Assembly: GCA_021205565.1 (NCBI GenBank)
Contig: JAJPXG010000112.1
Span: 1 to 48,736, forward strand
DNA from: Lachnospiraceae bacterium
GTDB lineage: Bacteria > Bacillota > Clostridia > Lachnospirales > Lachnospiraceae
Reading direction: 5' to 3'
Length of the DNA stretch: 48,736 nt
Shown: piece by piece, positions 8,874 to 16,395 of the stretch
Layout of the letters: every line of letters starts with the position of its first letter
Numbering within the stretch: the first letter of the stretch is position 1
Notes under the pieces: model-generated
Database searches by the model: none
The model's input: only the letters and a program-made list of their open reading frames with translations
Told to the model about the DNA's origin: nothing
Made by a program: the position numbers and the translations under genes

Positions 8874-9563
8874 TCAGACCTTGAAGCGGTAACCGACGCC
8901 CCAGATTGTCTCAATATACTGGGGTTTGGAGGTATCGTACTCGATCTTCTCACGGATCTTTTTAATGTGCACAGTGACAGTGGCGATATCGCCGACGGAC
9001 TCCATATTCCAGATCTCGCGGAAGAGCTCTTCCTTGGTATAAACGTGGTTCGGGTTCTCCGCCAGGAAGGTTAAAAGGTCAAATTCCTTGGAGGTGAAGA
9101 CCTTCTCCACACCGTCCACATAAACGCGGCGGGCCGTTTTATCGATGCGGATACCGCGGATTTCCACGATGTCATTTTCCTTGCTGTGGCTGCCGACCAG
9201 ACGCTCATAGCGGGCCATGTGAGCCTTCACTCTTGCCACCAGCTCGCTGGGGCTGAAGGGCTTGGTCATATAATCGTCGGCGCCCAGACCCAGGCCTCTG
9301 ATCTTGTCGATATCGTCCTTTTTGGCGGAAACCATCAGGATCGGAATATTTTTCTTTTCCCGGATATTCTTGCAGACCTCGAAGCCATCCATACCCGGCA
9401 GCATCAGATCCAGCACCACCAGGTCAAAATCCTCTTTTAACGCCATGTCCAGGCCCACATCGCCGGCATTGGCAATGGCGACCTCAAAACCGGAAAGCTC
9501 CAGATAATCCTTTTCCAGATCGGCGATTTCCACCTCATCCTCAATAATTAAAATTCTGCTCAT
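8874..9563 (-). CDS. OmpR/PhoB-family response regulator
   Basis: 229 residues. Receiver domain: acidic pocket E8-D9, phospho-acceptor D52 in LVVLDLMLPGMDG, S79 and K101 in MTKPF. A winged-helix DNA-binding domain follows (about 130-229, ending WGVGYRF). AAGGAGGAAAG lies before the ATG. It is encoded just after its kinase, the reverse of the more common regulator-kinase order. No target sites could be assigned. Confidence 0.92.
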   Translation of the reverse strand: MSRILIIEDEVEIADLEKDYLELSGFEVAIANAGDVGLDMALKEDFDLVVLDLMLPGMDGFEVCKNIREKKNIPILMVSAKKDDIDKIRGLGLGADDYMTKPFSPSELVARVKAHMARYERLVGSHSKENDIVEIRGIRIDKTARRVYVDGVEKVFTSKEFDLLTFLAENPNHVYTKEELFREIWNMESVGDIATVTVHIKKIREKIEYDTSKPQYIETIWGVGYRFKV

Positions 9564-9602
9564 GTTCTTTCCTCCTTATTGTCAGGACGGCACTCTGGCG
9601 CT

Positions 9603-10769
9603 TTACGCCTGTCCCGTATATTTTCTTAATACAAAGTGCATACAGGTGCCCTCGCCCTCTTTGCTGGTGGCCCAGATATAGCCGCCGTGGTCCTGTATGA
9701 TTTTTTTCACAATGGAGAGGCCCAGACCGCTGCCGCCGGTACTGGAGTTTCTCGAGGAGTCCGCCCGGTAGAATCTGTCGAAAATATTCTGCAGATCCTT
9801 CTGTGCGATACCCTTGCCGTTGTCCTCAATCTCCACGCGGATGGAGTCCACCTCATCCAGAATACGGATGCTGATCTCCCCGTGGGGCTTGTCATTATAT
9901 TTGACACTGTTGCTGACGATGTTATTAACCACACGCTTGATCTGCTCCGGATCCGCGATGACCATCGTATCGTCCGCAACCAGATTTTCATAATTTAAGG
10001 TGAAGTTCTGGCTCTCCAGGTCCATGCCAATCTCTTCGATACAGTCTGTGAAATACTCCCGCACCGCGATCTTCAGGAAATGGTAGGGGATGCGGTTATT
10101 ATCCACACTCGAATACATGGTCAGCTCGTTGATCAGCCGGTCCATGTCGACGGCTTTATTATAAATGATGTGTACGTAACGGTCGAGCTTCTCGGGCGTA
10201 TCTGCGACGCCGTCCATAATGCCCTCCACATAGCCCTTGATAGAGGTGATGGGAGTTTTCAGATCGTGAGAAATATTGCTGATCAGCTCTTTGTTCTGCT
10301 TCTCATTCTGAAGCTTTTCCTCGGAGTTCTCCTTCAGTCTGAGGCGCATGTCCTCGTAATTACGGTACAGATCACCAATCTCGCCCTTGCCCATGGTCTC
10401 TAAGCGGTACTCGAAATTGCCGTCCTTGATTTCCTGCATGGCCGTGTTCAGTTCATCGACAGGCTGCAGCACTCCTTTATAGATCCAGAGAGAATAAACC
10501 ACGCTGGTCAGAACCAGAATAATCACCATGGAAATAAACATGGATTTCAGGAAGCTGAAGGATACCAGCTGTCTGTAGCTCTCCAGCGCGTCCGGCATCA
10601 TCACGATGGTGCCGTCTTCTTCCACCTCTGTGGAGATTTCCTGGCGCACATCCACAATATTCCTGCTCAGAAAATATCCGCCAACCAGAATGAATGTGAC
10701 GGAAATCAGAATCAGGGGCACCGCAACGAGCACCACCAGCGTAACCATAATTCGTGTTTTCAGTTTCAT
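9603..10769 (-). CDS. membrane sensor histidine kinase
   Basis: 388 residues from the ATG at 10769. TM1 lies at about 8-32, a short extracytoplasmic loop of about 40 residues follows, TM2 at about 73-97, HAMP at about 98-150. HisKA has the phosphorylated H168 in NISHDLKTPITS. HATPase_c has GGSGLGLSIV near the C-terminus. The open frame runs on to 10943, but that would overlap the divergent perR start; the internal ATG has GAGG 11 nt upstream and gives a normal N-terminal anchor. Its small sensor loop suggests it senses membrane or envelope state. It works with the regulator at 8874-9563. Confidence 0.92.
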   Translation of the reverse strand: MKLKTRIMVTLVVLVAVPLILISVTFILVGGYFLSRNIVDVRQEISTEVEEDGTIVMMPDALESYRQLVSFSFLKSMFISMVIILVLTSVVYSLWIYKGVLQPVDELNTAMQEIKDGNFEYRLETMGKGEIGDLYRNYEDMRLRLKENSEEKLQNEKQNKELISNISHDLKTPITSIKGYVEGIMDGVADTPEKLDRYVHIIYNKAVDMDRLINELTMYSSVDNNRIPYHFLKIAVREYFTDCIEEIGMDLESQNFTLNYENLVADDTMVIADPEQIKRVVNNIVSNSVKYNDKPHGEISIRILDEVDSIRVEIEDNGKGIAQKDLQNIFDRFYRADSSRNSSTGGSGLGLSIVKKIIQDHGGYIWATSKEGEGTCMHFVLRKYTGQA

Positions 10770-10812
10770 AATCGCATTCGCCTCATAATTTAAATGCCCG
10801 TTTGTCCTTTGT

Positions 10813-10841
10813 ATCATAGCATAATTTAAAGAGACTGACGA
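10813..10841 (-). promoter_or_regulatory. probable promoter of the kinase-regulator operon
   Basis: Minus strand: -35 TCGTCA at 10841-10836 (4 of 6), 17-nt spacer, -10 TATGAT at 10818-10813, about 45 nt before the kinase ATG. Confidence 0.5.
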
Positions 10842-10881
10842 AAGAAAATTGCGTGAAATATATAAAAAAATAATAAAGTAG

Positions 10882-10909
10882 TTGACATACCGAAATTCTT
10901 TGTTATAAT
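10882..10909 (+). promoter_or_regulatory. promoter of perR
   Basis: -35 TTGACA at 10882-10887, 16-nt spacer, -10 TATAAT at 10904-10909. The -10 runs into the palindrome at 10907-10931, so the gene is probably autoregulated. Confidence 0.85.
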
Positions 10910-10931
10910 AACAGTAACGATTACTATTATT
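10907..10931. promoter_or_regulatory. 25-bp Fur/PerR-type operator
   Basis: The near-perfect palindrome is AATAA-c-AGTAA-cga-TTACT-a-TTATT, with 10 of 11 arm positions pairing around a 3-nt centre. It covers the perR -10 and start point. Size and AT-rich make-up fit a Fur-family box. Confidence 0.8.
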
Positions 10932-10942
10932 GAGGAGACGCA

Positions 10943-11335
10943 ATGACAGTCAGACACAGCAGACAGCGGGAATGCATCAAAAGCTTCCTGATGGCCCGAA
11001 AAGATCATCCGACCGCCGATGTCGTGTACGCGCATGTGAGGGAACAGTATCCCAACATCAGTCTCGGTACCGTTTACCGCAATCTTTCCCTGTTAAGTGA
11101 TTTGGGAGAGATTCAGCGGATCAACGTGGGGGACGGCGTGGAACACTTCGACGCGGACACATCGACGCACTATCATATTGTATGTACGAAGTGCGGCTGT
11201 GTGCAGGATATCCGGATGGCGCCGCCGCGGCTGTTGGACCAGGCGAATAGTAATTACGAAGGCATTGTCACAGGACAGTCCATTTTATTTACGGGCATCT
11301 GCCCGGACTGCCTGAAGGCAAAGCAGCCATCTTAA
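10943..11335 (+). CDS. perR: PerR-type peroxide-sensing Fur-family repressor
   Basis: 130 residues. The five metal ligands of Bacillus PerR align here as H22, D70, H76, H78 and D89; Asp at the second position is typical of PerR rather than Fur. The structural zinc pairs are C81/C84 and C120/C123. The N-terminal winged helix holds LGTVYRNLSLL. TGAGGAGAC precedes the ATG. It sits just upstream of a reverse rubrerythrin, a known PerR target in clostridia. It lacks about 15 N-terminal residues relative to the Bacillus protein. Confidence 0.88.
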   Translation: MTVRHSRQRECIKSFLMARKDHPTADVVYAHVREQYPNISLGTVYRNLSLLSDLGEIQRINVGDGVEHFDADTSTHYHIVCTKCGCVQDIRMAPPRLLDQANSNYEGIVTGQSILFTGICPDCLKAKQPS

Positions 11336-11416
11336 AAGGCCCTGCCGGATGAAACAGCCGCTTTCAGGGCATGCTGTTTGAAACAGGCAGACGCCATGTA
11401 ACCCGTCAACAAGTGG

Positions 11417-11489
11417 ATGATACACGGATTTCCTCACAGAAAGCCCTGCGGGTGTACGCGCAAAGCGCTCTCGAAATCCCTTGTATCAT
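11417..11489. repeat. 73-bp palindromic element with 16-bp terminal inverted repeats
   Basis: ATGATACAcGGATTTC at 11417-11432 is the inverse of GAAATCCctTGTATCAT at 11473-11489, with one mismatch and a 1-nt offset. The interior is GC-rich and itself pairs in part. It lies between perR and rubrerythrin, 31 nt before the latter. It reads as a miniature inverted-repeat (MITE/REP-like) element or a leader hairpin. A related sequence is present at 14647-14738. Confidence 0.65.
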
Positions 11490-11519
11490 TAAATTTCAAC
11501 GGAAGGAAAGGATTTTATT

Positions 11520-12104
11520 ATGAAGTATGTATGTCAGGTTTGTGGTTATGTTTACGAGGGAGACAACCCTCCCGCCGAGTGCCCGGTTTGCCATGTAGGC
11601 CCGGACAAGTTCAAGGCCATCGAGGGCGAGATGACGCTCGCCGCCGAGCACGAGTACGGCATTTATGACAAGACTGTCAAGAACAATCCCGATATCAGCG
11701 AGGAAGATAAAAAATACATCTTCGACCAGCTGAAGGCGAACTTCGAGGGTGAATGTTCCGAGGTTGGTATGTATCTGTGCATGGCCCGCATCGCGCACCG
11801 CGAGGGTTATCCGGAGATCGGCCTCTACTGGGAGAAGGCAGCTTATGAGGAAGCCGAGCACGCTTCCAAGTTCGCGGAGCTTTTAGGCGAGGACTTAGAG
11901 CCCAACATGAAGGCCTCCACGAAGGAGAACCTGGCCTGGAGAGTCGAGTGTGAGTACGGCGCGACAGCAGGCAAGGTAGAACTGGCCAAGTGCGCGAAGA
12001 AGAATAATCTCGACGCGATCCACGACACCGTACATGAGATGGCCCGCGACGAGGCGAGACACGGCAAGGCACTGGAAGGACTGCTGAAGAGATATTTCGG
12101 ATAA
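11520..12104 (+). CDS. reverse rubrerythrin (NADH peroxidase component)
   Basis: 194 residues. An N-terminal rubredoxin-type Fe(SCys)4 site (C5/C8 and C21/C24) is followed by a ferritin-like diiron domain with repeated E-x-x-H motifs (EEAEHASKF, DEARHGKALEG). This order is opposite to classical rubrerythrin and matches the reverse rubrerythrins of clostridia, which reduce H2O2 and O2 with electrons from NADH via partner flavoproteins. The ribosome site is GGAAAGGA. It follows perR, which fits peroxide-induced expression, but no clear second PerR box was found next to it. Confidence 0.92.
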   Translation: MKYVCQVCGYVYEGDNPPAECPVCHVGPDKFKAIEGEMTLAAEHEYGIYDKTVKNNPDISEEDKKYIFDQLKANFEGECSEVGMYLCMARIAHREGYPEIGLYWEKAAYEEAEHASKFAELLGEDLEPNMKASTKENLAWRVECEYGATAGKVELAKCAKKNNLDAIHDTVHEMARDEARHGKALEGLLKRYFG

Positions 12105-12159
12105 ACAGACAAACGAGCTTCTTTCTTAAATAAAACACCATGATGAAACACCACGGAGA

Positions 12160-12189
12160 ACCCGGCATGACCGCAAGGTCATGCCGGGT
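12160..12189. terminator. bidirectional hairpin between convergent genes
   Basis: A perfect 13-bp stem ACCCGGCATGACC/GGTCATGCCGGGT closed by a GCAA tetraloop. It lies between the rubrerythrin and the convergent FG-GAP gene. Neither side has a long T run, so it may work as a barrier to read-through or for mRNA stability. Confidence 0.65.
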
Positions 12190-12208
12190 TCTCGTCTCAT
12201 TCCGGTTT

Positions 12209-13501
12209 TCAGTCAGTAAAACAGCCTGTATAATTTCCTCCCGGATACAAAGTGGAGGAATACAGCCTTCTGGTCTGTGGAAGGGGATTTCCGGAAGGCG
12301 CCTGTTTCAGTGAATATTCAGTTCCCGAAAAAATCCAGGCCGTGTTCCGGTCATAGACAATGACCTCCTCCCTGCCCCGGCCAAACAAATCTCCGTGAAG
12401 TACATATCCATCCCTGGGGAAGGTCACCACATTTCTGCCGTCCCCGTCATAAAGCCCCGGCATCACGCCTCCGCCCCGACGGTAAGCGAGGATCAGATCC
12501 CTGCCCTCCCCGTTCCAGTTGTATAAGGCGTCCACGATGGTAAGCCAGCCATTTGTCTGCCGGTCTTCCTTCCAGATTTCCTTTCCATGACAATCCAGCA
12601 AGAACATCCCATCCTTGCCGTCCCACTGTCCCTTATACCCGTCGCCGCGCCTGATCCGATCCAGGCCTGCCACCTGCAGGCCTTCCTGAGAAGGTATAAA
12701 TTTTCCCAGCGCCACATGCTGAGACTCGATGGAACCGTCATAACGCCAGAGCTCTTTTCCGTCGCAGCTGTAAAGGCAGGTCACGCTTCCGCCCACCACA
12801 ATCTCCGGGACACCGTCCCCGTTCACGTCGCCTGTCCACAGGCAGTCGGCATGATCCTCCAGATCATGACAGGACCACAGAAGCTTCCCGTTATGATCCA
12901 GCAGATCATAGCCCGCCATCACCTCATCAAAGCCATCTCCGTTGATATCGAAGGCCCAGGGAAAATGTCCCACGTTTCCCTCGTGTGTCCAGAGCAGATG
13001 AAAATCCTGATCCAGCGCCCACAGCCTGCGGTACCTGTCCTTGAGAATAATATCCGACGGGTGCTCCCCTCCCCGCAGATTGGCGATAATAATACAGTCG
13101 TGAGCGTACGGATCCGGCAGGGCATATTTTCGCTTCAGCTCCCCTGTGGCGCCGTCCAGAATCAGAAACTCCTTCTTCATGACGCACAGGATCTCCAGTC
13201 TGCCGTCTCCGTCAATATCATAAATCTGCGTAGGAAAATCCGAGCCGAAATTCCCAGGCTTTTCCCCCGCCTTCCCTACCTGCCACATAAGCTCTCCCGT
13301 CAGCCGATAGGCTGTGACGCAGGTAATCTGATGGGGTACATAGCGGTCATCAATGCCGCTGTCCGCCTGCACGACGATGAGTTCCATTCTCCCGTCGCCG
13401 TCAATATCTCCTAAAAGTCCCTTGCCGCCTCCGGCCGCGCTGATATCTATGCTTCCTAAAAGCAATGCCTGCTTTCCCTTCTCCTGTGTCTTATTCATCA
13501 T
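12209..13501 (-). CDS. cytoplasmic FG-GAP/VCBS-type beta-propeller protein
   Basis: 430 residues made of repeated blades with calcium-loop motifs DIDGDGRME, DIDGDGRLE, DINGDGFDE and DVNGDGVPE. The layout resembles the propeller of PL11 rhamnogalacturonan lyases, but it lacks a signal peptide and I could not identify catalytic residues. A ribosome site AAAGGAT precedes the double ATG. A strong promoter (13584-13612) drives it alone. It neighbours the AraC-sulfatase-LacZ locus, so a role as a carbohydrate-binding or lyase protein is plausible but unproven. Its lack of an export signal is odd for this family. Confidence 0.75.
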   Translation of the reverse strand: MMNKTQEKGKQALLLGSIDISAAGGGKGLLGDIDGDGRMELIVVQADSGIDDRYVPHQITCVTAYRLTGELMWQVGKAGEKPGNFGSDFPTQIYDIDGDGRLEILCVMKKEFLILDGATGELKRKYALPDPYAHDCIIIANLRGGEHPSDIILKDRYRRLWALDQDFHLLWTHEGNVGHFPWAFDINGDGFDEVMAGYDLLDHNGKLLWSCHDLEDHADCLWTGDVNGDGVPEIVVGGSVTCLYSCDGKELWRYDGSIESQHVALGKFIPSQEGLQVAGLDRIRRGDGYKGQWDGKDGMFLLDCHGKEIWKEDRQTNGWLTIVDALYNWNGEGRDLILAYRRGGGVMPGLYDGDGRNVVTFPRDGYVLHGDLFGRGREEVIVYDRNTAWIFSGTEYSLKQAPSGNPLPQTRRLYSSTLYPGGNYTGCFTD

Positions 13502-13583
13502 ATCTTATCCTTTCGTCTGCAAATCAGGTGATCCAATGTCAGCTTCATCCCCTCTTCTTTTCATGCCTCCGCATTGTTTCATG

Positions 13584-13612
13584 ATTGTAGCATTCACAAA
13601 ATTTGGTGTCAA
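13584..13612 (-). promoter_or_regulatory. sigma-A promoter of the FG-GAP gene
   Basis: Minus strand: -35 TTGACA at 13612-13607, 17-nt spacer, -10 TACAAT at 13589-13584. Confidence 0.8.
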
Positions 13613-13684
13613 CTTCGCCCGGCTCTTTTCCCTCCTTTTACACGAAAGAAAAGTATCCGGTTTCACGCAATCCAAAACACCGCT

Positions 13685-14554
13685 TTACTGGTCGGGCCAC
13701 CATTCGGGCGTGTTCTGCTGAAAGGTAGTCCTCTGGAACTCCCTCGGGGATATGCCGGTATATTTTTTGAAGCTTCTGCTGAAATACAGCGGATCCTCAT
13801 ACCCCACCAGGGCCGCAATCGTGGAAATGGTCATCGTGTCGGCGGAGAGTAAAATCTTCGCCTTTTCCATGCGCAGTTCATTGAGGAAACGCATGGGCGA
13901 TGTGCCGGTATATTGTTTAAATGTATGTGAAAAATAGCTTTCACTCAGACGGCAGTAAGCGGCCATGGTTGAGATCGTCCAGGCCTCAGCATACTTCTGG
14001 TTCAGGTGCATAATCAGACGATCAATGGAAAAGCTGTCCTGAGAGGTTAACGCGGACTGCTGACAGGAGCGGTGAATCAGGGCAAACATTTTGTAGAGAC
14101 TGCCGACCACAATATCGTTGAACATCGGTTTTTTCAGCTGCAGCTCTGTCATGATATCCTGAAACAGAAGCTTCACGGAAAGATTTTCTCCGATATAAGC
14201 GCTTTCAATCTGATATCTGTCCAGAATACGCTCGCAGTCAGAGCCGGTGAAATGAAGCCAGTAGACATCCGGGTGATCACTGGCATAATAGGAATAGACC
14301 TGCGGCTCATGAGGGCGAAAAAGCAGAATATTACCGGCAGAAACGGTTTTCCAGCTGCCGTTTAAAAAATAATGTCCGGCGCCCTTATAGATGTAAATAA
14401 TCTGATAATCCAGCCGTCCTTCCGTCCGCTGCTGGGAATAATCCCTGGTGTTGAACACCTGCCAGCCGCAGCAGTTTACAGACAGAGGTACGGACAGGTC
14501 TGCATAGCCAATCACCCGTCTTTCATTTCTTAAATGTCCTGACACGTTGATCAT
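13685..14554 (-). CDS. AraC-family transcriptional regulator of the sulfatase/LacZ locus
   Basis: 289 residues. The N-terminal cupin (about 20-130, with FRPHEPQVY as in sugar-sensing members) is followed by two helix-turn-helix units in the last 100 residues (WTISTMAAYCRLSESYFSHTFKQYTG; ISTIAALVGYEDPLYFSRSFKKYTG). Start at ATG 14554 with CAGGAG upstream; the longer frame runs through the structured leader and is not protein-like. It is divergent from the sulfatase-transporter-lacZ operon and is its likely activator. Confidence 0.88.
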   Translation of the reverse strand: MINVSGHLRNERRVIGYADLSVPLSVNCCGWQVFNTRDYSQQRTEGRLDYQIIYIYKGAGHYFLNGSWKTVSAGNILLFRPHEPQVYSYYASDHPDVYWLHFTGSDCERILDRYQIESAYIGENLSVKLLFQDIMTELQLKKPMFNDIVVGSLYKMFALIHRSCQQSALTSQDSFSIDRLIMHLNQKYAEAWTISTMAAYCRLSESYFSHTFKQYTGTSPMRFLNELRMEKAKILLSADTMTISTIAALVGYEDPLYFSRSFKKYTGISPREFQRTTFQQNTPEWWPDQ

Positions 14555-14596
14555 TGGTTTTATTCTCCTGAAGAAAAAATGACAGATGTTGTTGCG

Positions 14597-14723
14597 GTTG
14601 CTAAGCGCCGGTGGCGCTTGTTCAGCAACGACCGAAGCGAAGCGGAGACCCCCAAAGTCATAAATACAAATGCACACCCGAAGGGCGTACCTTGCGTAAG
14701 CATTTGATTTCTGACTTTTGGTC
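14597..14723. repeat. two large hairpins in the AraC-gene leader
   Basis: Hairpin one pairs GTTGCTAAGCGCC (14597-14609) with GGCGCTTGTTCAGCAAC (14613-14629). Hairpin two pairs GACCCCCAAAGTCATAAAT (from 14647) with its near inverse ending ACTTTTGGTC at 14723, with arms of about 26 nt. Read on the minus strand the second contains GCCCTTCGGGTGTGC, close to GCCCTGCGGGTGTAC in the 73-bp element at 11417-11489, so the two are probably related. Confidence 0.55.
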
Positions 14724-14732
14724 CCTTGTATC

Positions 14733-14761
14733 ATCATACCGCATAAAAGCAGAATTGTCCA
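14733..14761 (-). promoter_or_regulatory. promoter of the AraC-family gene
   Basis: Minus strand: -35 TGGACA at 14761-14756, 17-nt spacer, -10 TATGAT at 14738-14733. It leaves a structured leader of about 170 nt. Confidence 0.7.
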
Positions 14762-14836
14762 TATAAAAGGCATAGAATGATATGGAGCGTTATCCCCCAA
14801 AAAGCTATACTCCGAATCAGCAGGAAGGAGAGAAAA

Positions 14837-14875
14837 ATGAATAAAACAAAGCAAATGCACACAGAAAGGAGGTGA
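14837..14875 (+). CDS. 12-residue leader peptide upstream of sulfatase
   Basis: An ATG with AGGAAGGAGA upstream opens 12 codons (MNKTKQMHTERR) and ends in a TGA that lies inside AAAGGAGGTGA, the ribosome site of the sulfatase gene. Translation of the leader would place a terminating ribosome at the sulfatase start, a layout suited to coupling. It may also be chance. Confidence 0.4.
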   Translation: MNKTKQMHTERR

Positions 14876-14883
14876 ACTGGCGC

Positions 14884-16395
14884 ATGAAAAGACAGATTAT
14901 ACTTCTGATGACGGACACGACAAGAAAAGACATGTTGGGCTGCTACGGGAATCCCGAAATGAAGACTCCCAGCCTGGATCAGCTGGCGGAGGAAGGAATC
15001 CGCTACGAGAACGCGTATACCTGTCAGCCAGTCTGCGGCCCGGCCAGAAGTGCCATATTTACCGGCACATTTCCTCATACCAACGGGGTGACCGCCAACG
15101 GGATCTCCATGGGTGCCAACGTGGAAACGATCGGCCAGCGGCTTGGCAGGCACCACATTCCCTGCGGTTATATCGGGAAATGGCACCTGGACGGCTGGGA
15201 TTATTTCGGGCGCGGCATATGCCCTGACGGCTGGAATCAGGATTACTGGTACGATATGAAATGTTACCTGGACGAGCTCGGACCGGATGAGCGCGTGCAC
15301 TCCAGAAATCCGCAGGAAGCCTACCGGGAAGGTTTTTCGGAAAGCTTCACATACGCTCACAGGTGTACGGACAGGGCGCTGAAATTTATAGAGGAATTTC
15401 AGGAACGGGACTTTTTTCTGACGGTTTCCTATGATGAGCCCCATGGGCCATCCCTGTGTCCGGCGCCATATCACAGCATGTATCAGGATTTCCGGTTTCC
15501 TGACGGACCGCAGTATCACGATGACCTGCAGGACAAACCCCTGATGCAGCGTCTGTGGGCGGGTCAGAATCTCCACGCGGATCCAGAGCAGCTTCGCGGC
15601 CCGTCTCCGCAGCTGGCTCAGTTTTTAGGCTGCAATTCCTACGTGGACTATGAGATCGGACGCGTTCTGAACAAAATCAGGGAAACCATCCCTAATGCCA
15701 TGGTCATTTTTACATCCGACCACGGAGATATGCTGGGCGCCCACAGGCTGTTTTCCAAAAATGCCGCCGCGTACAGAGAGGTGGCCAACATTCCGCTGCT
15801 GATCAAGGGCGGCGCGGCTCACCGGGTGGTTCATACGCCGGCCTCCCACATCGACCTGGCGCCGACAATTATGGAATATTTCGGGCTGCCGGTTCCGAAG
15901 GCGATGGAGGGACACAGCATGCTGGCACAGATCAAAGATCCGGATGTCCGGATCAACGACGCGGTGTTTCTGGAATTTACCCGCTACGAAGTAGACCATG
16001 ACGGCTTCGGCGGACTGCAGCCAATGCGCGCGATCGTAGACGATCGATATAAGCTGGTAATTCATCTGCTGGACACGGACGAGTTTTATGATTTAAAGGA
16101 AGATCCCCATGAGGTACATAACTGCATTGATGATGACCGCTACGCGGATATCCGGCGCAGCCTGCATGACAGACTGCTGGCTCATATGAACGACACCAGA
16201 GATGAATGCAGAGGGTACCAGTGGCGCACGCGGCCCTGGCGGGAGCCCTTTGAACCGTCCTGGGAAAACGAGGGCTGTACCCGGCAGCCCGAAAACGACC
16301 CCTGCGAACCGCGGCAGTTAGATTACGATACCGGACTTCCCATGGAGAACGCAGTCCGCGTCAAAAACAACCAGGAAAGGAGCTGCAATGAATAA
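14884..16395 (+). CDS. Cys-type sulfatase (S1 family), apparently cytoplasmic
   Basis: 503 residues. The formylglycine motif C-x-P-x-R is present as C51-G-P-A-R55, with the metal-site segments TDTTRKDMLGCYG at the N-terminus, IGKWHLDGW, and TSDHGDMLGAH. Cys51 must be converted to formylglycine by an anaerobic sulfatase-maturating enzyme, not encoded in the window. There is no signal peptide: the protein begins MKRQIILLMTD, the first strand of the fold. I chose ATG 14884, 9-11 nt after AAAGGAGGTGA, over the GTG at 14872 that lies in the ribosome site. It is the first gene of the sulfatase-transporter-lacZ operon. Substrate probably a sulfated galactoside. Confidence 0.9.
   Translation: MKRQIILLMTDTTRKDMLGCYGNPEMKTPSLDQLAEEGIRYENAYTCQPVCGPARSAIFTGTFPHTNGVTANGISMGANVETIGQRLGRHHIPCGYIGKWHLDGWDYFGRGICPDGWNQDYWYDMKCYLDELGPDERVHSRNPQEAYREGFSESFTYAHRCTDRALKFIEEFQERDFFLTVSYDEPHGPSLCPAPYHSMYQDFRFPDGPQYHDDLQDKPLMQRLWAGQNLHADPEQLRGPSPQLAQFLGCNSYVDYEIGRVLNKIRETIPNAMVIFTSDHGDMLGAHRLFSKNAAAYREVANIPLLIKGGAAHRVVHTPASHIDLAPTIMEYFGLPVPKAMEGHSMLAQIKDPDVRINDAVFLEFTRYEVDHDGFGGLQPMRAIVDDRYKLVIHLLDTDEFYDLKEDPHEVHNCIDDDRYADIRRSLHDRLLAHMNDTRDECRGYQWRTRPWREPFEPSWENEGCTRQPENDPCEPRQLDYDTGLPMENAVRVKNNQERSCNE

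Larger units (their letters stand above)
14555..14883. other. divergent control region of araC-like gene and sulfatase operon
   Basis: This 329-nt gap holds, from left to right, two large hairpins (14597-14629, 14647-14723) inside the leader of the AraC-type gene, that gene's promoter at 14733-14761, a plus-strand TATACT near 14804 as a possible -10 of the sulfatase operon without a good -35 (usual for activator-dependent promoters), and a 12-codon leader ORF at 14837-14875. Confidence 0.6.

Noticed and set aside
14734-15576. 280-codon minus-strand ORF
   Set aside because: Antisense to the sulfatase and running into the divergent promoter region; no motif or ribosome site.
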